Below are positions 13,956 to 18,829 of a stretch of DNA of 18,829 nt, piece after piece. Every line of letters starts with the position of its first letter. Positions within the stretch are counted from its first letter, which is position 1. The DNA comes from Saprospiraceae bacterium (GTDB taxonomy: Bacteria > Bacteroidota > Bacteroidia > Chitinophagales > Saprospiraceae). The position numbers were made by a program, and so were the translations under genes. Location: the NCBI GenBank assembly GCA_023300835.1, contig JALZVB010000243.1:1-18829 (forward strand). The letters are read 5' to 3'. The notes under the pieces were generated by a model. That model was not told the origin of the DNA. It ran no database searches and saw only the letters and a program-made list of their open reading frames with translations.

Positions 13956-15179
13956 CACATAATCTCTCAAAACAAGCTTTTTCTTGAGCTTTTTACCCTC
14001 TCTTATGACGACTAATCTTAATGTCTTGCCCTCATGGCTCATTTTTCTATTTACTTGGTCGATACTAAGCCACTTTACAGGCCAGACACCTATTTTATCA
14101 ATATAATCACCTTTCCTGATGTCAGCCAATACGGCTGGTGACTGCTCGATTACTGAATGCGCAAATACCTTATTTAAGTTTTTTCCAGTATGGTAAAGTA
14201 CCAAACCCGTCAGATCATTTTTTAATTCCTTCTTGAATTTCTTATTAGGTTTGAGGTATATTGTTTTATGTAAGAAATCAATAATCATCCTAAATTTACT
14301 CAGTATGGGGTTTCCTATTATTCCGCTCCGCTCTTCAGTGATATGGAGAATCGTATCCGACTGAAAAACTTGGAATCGCGTCGTTATATTTTCGAATGTA
14401 AGTTCTGGTGTAATTTCTAAACTTTTGACTTTTGCAATATGTCCTTTTATTGTGCCGCCTAAGGCTGTGCCTAGGTCAGCCGACAGTTTCTTGTCTGGTA
14501 ATATTCCACTACTGTCACGTTTTCCATACATAATAAGCGATAGTGCAGATCCTGTATCTATAAGGAACTTAGTAGATATCTCGTTTTTAGGGTTAGTCTG
14601 GGTTGTGCAATTAATGTAGGGCTTTCGGTTAATGATTTCAATAGGTAACTTGATGTAGTTATCTGGTGGAGTAAATTCAGAAGTCAGAGATAAGCTTAAC
14701 TTTTTTCTAGCGTAATTGAAATCCATAATAAGGCCAGTGAAAAACCTGGAACCTATAATCCCATGTACTGGCGTCCCTACACTATTTTCAAATTGAATAT
14801 TGTTGTCCTCAAGAAAAACGATATCTCTGTTTACTTGTTGACAATTTTCTAATTGGAAAGGGACTTGTCTAGAAATATGAGCTGTTATTTCTTCTTCGAG
14901 GTCTGCGCCACGGAGTTGTATTTCTTTATCAAATTCTAGACCCAGAATATGAGCCAATTCATCGTCAAAAAATATTATATTTTCTGCGCCTGTATCTACG
15001 ATCAACCGTACATAGAAATCGTATCCTAATCTTACATTAACTATAATATGATCTCCTATATAATCAAATGGAACATCGACATTTGATTTCCTATGGGGTA
15101 GAATATCTATACCTATCTCCTGAGCTATGGCTATATGAGCTACCAATACAAGATAGATTATAAGTATTCTCTTTATCAA
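13950..15179 (-). CDS. Secreted protein with two retropepsin-like domains and a PDZ domain
   Basis: A 409-residue protein with a signal peptide (hydrophobic residues 4-19, likely cut after AIA). Residues about 45-165 form a first aspartyl-protease-like domain with the catalytic motif IVDTGAE (Asp62) and the later GIIGSRFF flap-and-hydrophobic pattern. Residues about 178-310 form a second one with LIDTGSA (Asp208) and SGIIGNPILSKF. Two such domains in one chain could pair as the two halves of an active protease. The C-terminal 80 residues (about 325-405), with SPAVLADIRKGDYIDKIG, are a PDZ domain for substrate or partner binding. Relatives in Bacteroidota are common but mostly uncharacterised. 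It lies upstream of the ribosomal operon on the same strand; substrate unknown. Confidence 0.85.
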   Translation of the reverse strand: MIKRILIIYLVLVAHIAIAQEIGIDILPHRKSNVDVPFDYIGDHIIVNVRLGYDFYVRLIVDTGAENIIFFDDELAHILGLEFDKEIQLRGADLEEEITAHISRQVPFQLENCQQVNRDIVFLEDNNIQFENSVGTPVHGIIGSRFFTGLIMDFNYARKKLSLSLTSEFTPPDNYIKLPIEIINRKPYINCTTQTNPKNEISTKFLIDTGSALSLIMYGKRDSSGILPDKKLSADLGTALGGTIKGHIAKVKSLEITPELTFENITTRFQVFQSDTILHITEERSGIIGNPILSKFRMIIDFLHKTIYLKPNKKFKKELKNDLTGLVLYHTGKNLNKVFAHSVIEQSPAVLADIRKGDYIDKIGVWPVKWLSIDQVNRKMSHEGKTLRLVVIREGKKLKKKLVLRDYVP

Positions 15180-15259
15180 AAGACTGTATGTTTATTCAAA
15201 TACAAATTACACTGAATATTGGGAATGGCTACAATAATGACTGATGTAAAAACTGTATG

Positions 15260-15423
15260 CCAATTGAATTTTAAGATGCCGGATAAGATTTTAAAAAGAA
15301 TTTGTTTAGCTCAAGGCGAAAAACGCAGGAATAGCCATAGCAGCCATAGCTATAGCGAGTATTTTCAACGCAGAAGTAGGCAAATTGTATTAAAATATGT
15401 GCGGCATTCTGAAGTTCAATTGG
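15260..15423. repeat. Long imperfect inverted repeat, possible dispersed element
   Basis: The outer arms at 15260-15281 and 15402-15423 match at 18 of 22 positions; both begin CCAATTGAA when each is read inward, and all four differences are transitions. A second pair inside, ATTTTAA/AATTTG at 15288-15304 against CAAATT/TTAAAAT at 15381-15396, continues the symmetry. The 76-nt centre holds repeated ATAGC units (AATAGCCATAGCAGCCATAG). This accounts for most of the 318-nt gap between the protease and OmpA-family genes. The layout suggests a small non-autonomous mobile repeat or structured RNA element. No target-site duplication is clear. Confidence 0.5.
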
Positions 15424-15434
15424 TATTAGGGCAT

Positions 15435-15468
15435 AAAAAATCCTGACAGTATTGATGACTGCCAGGAT
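15435..15468 (-). terminator. Rho-independent terminator of the DUF937-OmpA gene
   Basis: On the minus strand ATCCTGGCAGT and ACTGTCAGGAT pair over 11 positions with one G-U, around a 7-nt loop, followed by a T run. It lies about 30 nt after the stop codon of the OmpA-family gene. Confidence 0.88.
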
Positions 15469-15497
15469 CTACTATATTCTATAGAAAAGCGTTAAGC

Positions 15498-16946
15498 TTA
15501 CTTAAGTAATCTTAATTCTATTCTTCTATTCTGAGCTCTACCTTCAGGAGTTTCGTTAGTCGCAACTGGGCTAGCAGCACCAAAACCTTTAGTTTCTATT
15601 CTGTCACCAGTAATACCTTTTCCCATAAGTCTTGCTTTTACGGCATTTGCTCTAGCCGCAGAAAGTGTTTCATTCTTCCCTGGATTACCTTGACTATCTG
15701 TATAACCTTCAACAGAAACTTTTAAGTCAGGGTAAGTCTTCAAGATTGAAGCCATGTTATCAACTTCTGTAGAAGTAGCCGCATCAATTTTAGCTGATCC
15801 TGAAGCGAATGTTAAATTCTTGAATGTGAATTTTCCATCTCCTTTGAATCCACCGTTGATGTAATCCATCATCTGAGAACCAGCAGAACCTGTTGTGAAC
15901 TTAACCTTATCAAGCATTGCCTTTGCCGCAGCATCAACATTACCGAAAAGTGATCCTACCGCACCACCTACTTTACCTACTGCGTCTCCTGCTGCACCTG
16001 CAACATCACCTACTGCATTACCTGCAGCGCCTGCAACATCACCAGCTACATCAGCCGTTTTACTTACTACTGCTTGTGTAGCTCCTTTTGTAGCATCTAC
16101 CATACTATCTACTGGGCTACAAGTTTTGATTCCAAAGAAACTTGCTACAGCTAGAAGTATTGCTACTGGGATTAACCACTTCATAATGCTACCACCTGTT
16201 TTCACTGCAGCACCACCTACATTTCCTGCTAAGTCTGCTGCATTACCTACAACTTTTTTACCAGCATCAAATCCACCGTCAACAACTTTGCCAGCCATTT
16301 TCTTACCAGAATTAAGTCCGTCTGTAGCAGCACTTACGCCTTTACCAGCCAACTTCTTACCAGTGTTAAGTCCGTCTGAGGCTAATCCTGAAGCAGCACT
16401 TGCACCTTTACCTAATATACCACCACCTAGAGCAGCCATTAGAGAACTAGGTACGCTAGAAGAAACAGCACTTTTCTGTCCACCTAACCATTTGCTTAGA
16501 CCTGCAGCATCTAATGCTTTGTTTTTGATGTGCTTAGTTACCATTGACATAAGAAACGGTGCAGCCATTTTGATCAATGAAGAAGCCGCGCTTCCTTTAA
16601 GACCACTGAAACCTGCAATCTTTTCTATCATGCCACCTGTAGAGTTGCCTAATAGTAGATTAAGAACACCTGATCCATTGTTCATAAGTTTAGCTACATT
16701 ACCAGCTCCACCACCGAATAAACCAGAAATATCATTTGTTGCATCAGAGTCAAACCCCTTAGCCATATCAAACAATTTACCAAGACCAGACTTGTCTTCT
16801 GATAATCCGATCATCTTGCCTGCGAGGGCTGGAAAAATACCATCTAGTGCTTTACCAACACCAGACTCAGATTCGCCTAAAAACTTAGACGCTTGAGATA
16901 CTAAAGATCCAGTTACCTGGTCTTTTAACATATCCATTAAATTCAT
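15498..16946 (-). CDS. DUF937 - transmembrane - OmpA-family fusion protein
   Basis: A 482-residue protein of unusual layout. Residues 1-150 resemble DUF937, a helical domain of unknown function. Residues 160-255 are a Gly/Ala/Lys-rich linker containing an imperfect 18-residue repeat (DGLNTGKKLAGK and DGLNSGKKMAGK). One membrane segment follows at 256-273 (KWLIPVAILLAVASFFGI). Residues 280-335 are Ala/Gly/Val-rich with short repeats of the DVAGAAG kind. The C-terminus from about 370 is an OmpA-like peptidoglycan-binding domain: VEGYTDSQGN with Asp417, LSAARANAVKARL with Arg432, and GRAQNRRIEL. There is no N-terminal signal peptide, so a cytoplasmic DUF937 head tethered through the membrane to the cell wall is the likely topology. 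A strong terminator follows. Confidence 0.88.
   Translation of the reverse strand: MNLMDMLKDQVTGSLVSQASKFLGESESGVGKALDGIFPALAGKMIGLSEDKSGLGKLFDMAKGFDSDATNDISGLFGGGAGNVAKLMNNGSGVLNLLLGNSTGGMIEKIAGFSGLKGSAASSLIKMAAPFLMSMVTKHIKNKALDAAGLSKWLGGQKSAVSSSVPSSLMAALGGGILGKGASAASGLASDGLNTGKKLAGKGVSAATDGLNSGKKMAGKVVDGGFDAGKKVVGNAADLAGNVGGAAVKTGGSIMKWLIPVAILLAVASFFGIKTCSPVDSMVDATKGATQAVVSKTADVAGDVAGAAGNAVGDVAGAAGDAVGKVGGAVGSLFGNVDAAAKAMLDKVKFTTGSAGSQMMDYINGGFKGDGKFTFKNLTFASGSAKIDAATSTEVDNMASILKTYPDLKVSVEGYTDSQGNPGKNETLSAARANAVKARLMGKGITGDRIETKGFGAASPVATNETPEGRAQNRRIELRLLK
15948..16052 (-). repeat. Ala/Gly-rich coding repeats in the DUF937-OmpA gene
   Basis: Residues about 299-333 contain repeated units of the form DVAGAAGNAVG / DVAGAAGDAVG, an 11-residue period encoded by similar 33-bp stretches. 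They lie just outside the membrane segment and probably act as a flexible or helical spacer reaching toward peptidoglycan. Confidence 0.6.
16269..16376 (-). repeat. Two 54-bp coding repeats in the DUF937-OmpA linker
   Basis: Residues 191-208 and 209-226 are an imperfect tandem duplication (DGLNTGKKLAGK versus DGLNSGKKMAGK) encoded by similar 54-bp units, with a weaker third copy (GGFDAGKKVVGN) after them. They lie in the predicted cytoplasmic linker before the membrane segment. Confidence 0.6.
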
Positions 16947-17045
16947 GCTATAAAAAATTTAGATTAGAAATTAGTTTCGAATTTGTTTCTTCTTTTAGAC
17001 TCCTTTTGGAAAGAAAGTCTCTTTGGGCGGTTTTTAAAATGGGTG

Positions 17046-17053
17046 CAAAATTA
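17046..17053 (-). promoter_or_regulatory. Predicted -7 box (TAATTTTG) of the DUF937-OmpA gene
   Basis: TAATTTTG on the minus strand is a perfect TAnnTTTG match, with no clear TTG at the -33 position. It implies an untranslated leader of about 90 nt, which contains a small imperfect hairpin at 16997-17020 (AGACT/AGTCT outer stem, CTTT/AAAG inner stem). The rest of the gap up to 17169 is AT-rich and shows nothing else I can name. Confidence 0.45.
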
Positions 17054-17169
17054 TGCTTTTTTTCTATCATTACATCTAATCAATCATATTAGCGAGTAAA
17101 TCGTTCCCGTATTCAATTTTTTCTTGCGTTTTAATTTATCCTTAATTTGATTACAATTAACTTACAGCC

Positions 17170-18829
17170 ATGTCAATTATAGAATCCCGGCAATATTATG
17201 TAGATAATATTCTCGCACAGATAGATACTTTATACTCACCTACTCGTGTATATACAAGAGCTGAACTGGAATTGGCATTTCACTTGTATGAATTGTTCCT
17301 TGAGAAATTCACACAACATGAGGCAATCGGTTTTACCACCTTGTTTGCAAGAATTGCCTACTGTGGTATTAAATATAACCTGGCCGGAAAATTATTGTAT
17401 GACCTTCATTTATATAGAAGGAAAATAGAATCTGGGAAAGTAGATGAGACGGAGGTACAAGAATATACAGTCGCAGGTATGTACCTCATTGTTAAATTAG
17501 TAAAGGAATTAACTGATACTTCGACTGATATTGATATCCCTCAACCCTTAGCACTTAAAAAAGATTCAGTTTCTAAAAAAAGAGGACAATTCCATAGAGT
17601 CATAAAAGCTCTTCTTGTAGAAATAAGTATAACGCCGATCTCAATAAAATTTATTGATGATCAAGAAAGCCATATCTCTAAGACCGCAGTGTTATCAGAT
17701 GACTCTATTTTCAATAAGCAATTATTGACGATTGAAAAAAACATAAACCTACCCATAGGTATCTCTCTTATAGATGTTAATTATGATACAGATAGTAAAA
17801 CTTATCATCCCAGCGGAATAGTATTGCAACCCAATTTACTGATAGGTGTAACCTCTGTCTCTGAATGTTTTCAGCAGCAAAACACCACAGCTCTCAAGTT
17901 TCTATCTAGTAAACTTATCCCATCAGACATAAGCGTACATATGTTGCTGGGAAATGTGGTTAATCATTATCTAGATGAATTGATTCATAAACCAGATCTT
18001 GATTTCTCTGATGTGCTTAAGCAGACATTTGCGCTTGCACCTGGAACTTTCTGCCTTTTGTCAGATGATGAATTGAGAGAGTTTATTGAGAAGTCTAAGA
18101 AGCATTTTAAGAATCTTAAGAAGGTTGTCAATAAAGAATTAGCTGATTGTAACATCACTAAAGAAAAAGCTTATCTAGAACCCAGTTTCTATTCTAATGA
18201 GTTTGGGTTGCAAGGTAGACTTGATCTCTATCATCTTGATGCAGAGCAGCAACAGTCTGATATTATAGAACTCAAAAGTGGAAAGCTTTTTAAAGTCAAT
18301 GGTTATGGTCTCAATGATAACCATTACATGCAGACATTATTATATGACCTTATAATAGAGTCGATCTATGGTGGGAAAGTAAAGTCTAGTAATTACATTC
18401 TATATTCTGTACTAGATGAAAAGCGATTAAGGTTTGCCCCGAGAGTAAGAAAAAGACAACTTGAGGCACTTAAGGTCAGAAACAATATTGTTCTCACAGA
18501 ACACTTGTTGTCTGGGTTAAACGAAAGTGGGGGTGATAGAATATTTCAGAAACTCAACCCTGACAAAATAGATAAGAAGTTCTCTTACCTCCAACGAGAT
18601 GCTAAGAAATTTCATGCATTATATCAGACATTAAGTCCTATTGAGAAAAGCTATTACACAAATTTTATTTCTTTTATATCGAGAGAATACCTGCTTTCGA
18701 AAATAGGAGAACATGGCATAAATAGAACTAATGGAATGGCTACGCTTTGGTTAGATCCGTTACATGAGAAGGTCGATACATTCACGATATTATCATTCCT
18801 TACAATTGTAGAAAACAAAGCAGATCAAG
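17170..18829 (+). CDS. PD-(D/E)XK nuclease protein, Dna2/RecB-like (cut by window edge)
   Basis: An open frame of 553 codons starts at ATG 17170 and runs off the right edge. It begins MSIIESRQYYVDNIL; the first 250 residues match nothing I recognise. Then come the landmarks of a RecB/Cas4/Dna2-type nuclease: His266 in NVVNHYLDEL, GRLDLY with Asp352, IIELKSGK with Glu367 and Lys369, and HYMQTLLYDL with the QxxxY motif (Gln388, Tyr392). These residues form the metal-dependent DNA-cutting site. In Dna2-like proteins a superfamily 1 helicase follows, but no Walker A motif has appeared by the window end. No flanking cysteines of a 4Fe-4S cluster of the Cas4/AddB type are evident. It could serve in replication repair or in phage defence. 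Confidence 0.72.
   Translation, partial: MSIIESRQYYVDNILAQIDTLYSPTRVYTRAELELAFHLYELFLEKFTQHEAIGFTTLFARIAYCGIKYNLAGKLLYDLHLYRRKIESGKVDETEVQEYTVAGMYLIVKLVKELTDTSTDIDIPQPLALKKDSVSKKRGQFHRVIKALLVEISITPISIKFIDDQESHISKTAVLSDDSIFNKQLLTIEKNINLPIGISLIDVNYDTDSKTYHPSGIVLQPNLLIGVTSVSECFQQQNTTALKFLSSKLIPSDISVHMLLGNVVNHYLDELIHKPDLDFSDVLKQTFALAPGTFCLLSDDELREFIEKSKKHFKNLKKVVNKELADCNITKEKAYLEPSFYSNEFGLQGRLDLYHLDAEQQQSDIIELKSGKLFKVNGYGLNDNHYMQTLLYDLIIESIYGGKVKSSNYILYSVLDEKRLRFAPRVRKRQLEALKVRNNIVLTEHLLSGLNESGGDRIFQKLNPDKIDKKFSYLQRDAKKFHALYQTLSPIEKSYYTNFISFISREYLLSKIGEHGINRTNGMATLWLDPLHEKVDTFTILSFLTIVENKADQ

Noticed and set aside
15219..15446. Open frame of 75 codons with an ending (VQLVLGHKKS) that recalls tyrosine recombinases
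   Set aside because: It runs through the long inverted repeat and into the terminator, has no catalytic Arg/His/Tyr set, and its composition follows the repeats. Most likely a chance frame.
15895..16896. Plus-strand open frame of 333 codons opposite the DUF937-OmpA gene
   Set aside because: It is the antisense of a Gly/Ala-rich coding region, which lacks stops by composition. The product is Ala/Pro/Leu-rich low complexity, while the minus-strand gene has clear domains, a promoter and a terminator.
17246..17428. 60-codon open frame at the start of the nuclease gene
   Set aside because: It lies out of frame inside the long nuclease frame that starts at 17170 and shows no protein pattern.

Overview
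This window is chromosomal DNA from a member of the Bacteroidota, probably the Saprospiria or a neighbouring lineage (lineage is inference). The evidence is AT-rich DNA, weak or absent Shine-Dalgarno sequences, repeated matches to the Bacteroidota promoter -7 box TAnnTTTG in front of genes, a Lacal_2735-type mini-protein, secreted M43-type and retropepsin-like proteases, and a grasp-with-spasm peptide-maturation locus.

Layout. Positions 1-1761 (minus): rsmA, a GatB/YqeY-domain gene and the start of pth (cut by the left edge), a translation and rRNA-quality cluster. 1879-2928 (plus): pdxA, divergent from rsmA. 2927-3053 (minus): a structured small RNA of about 116 nt with its own -7 box and U-tract end, a candidate 6S-type RNA. 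3171-4686: an exported glucosaminidase (minus), then an AlkA-type DNA glycosylase and a Lacal_2735-like mini-protein (plus). 4712-6307 (minus): an M43-like lipoprotein metalloprotease and a small membrane protein. 6578-8470 (plus): a long amidophosphoribosyltransferase variant that has lost the C-terminal Fe-S CxxC.

8616-10837 (plus) is the accessory highlight: ATP-grasp maturase GwsG, a 68-residue peptide that may be the precursor, and SPASM-domain maturase GwsS, packed with a 1-nt gap and an 11-nt overlap behind two adjacent 10-bp palindromes. I infer that GwsG cross-links side chains of the peptide and that GwsS, which has SPASM cysteines but no radical-SAM CxxxCxxC, is a partner or recognition subunit. 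No exporter or leader peptidase is present in the window.

10849-12927 (minus) is a wrecked S9-family peptidase lipoprotein gene with frameshifts, nonsense codons and a deletion of the catalytic core; its C-terminal 278 codons remain open. 13061-13809 (minus) is rplU-rpmA with promoter and terminator. 13950-15179 (minus) is a secreted protein with two retropepsin-like domains and a PDZ domain. 15260-15423 is a long imperfect inverted repeat that looks like a small dispersed element. 15498-16946 (minus) is a DUF937-transmembrane-OmpA fusion. From 17170 to the right edge (plus) is the N-terminal part of a protein with a RecB/Dna2-type PD-(D/E)XK nuclease domain. I saw no tRNA, rRNA, CRISPR array or insertion sequence.
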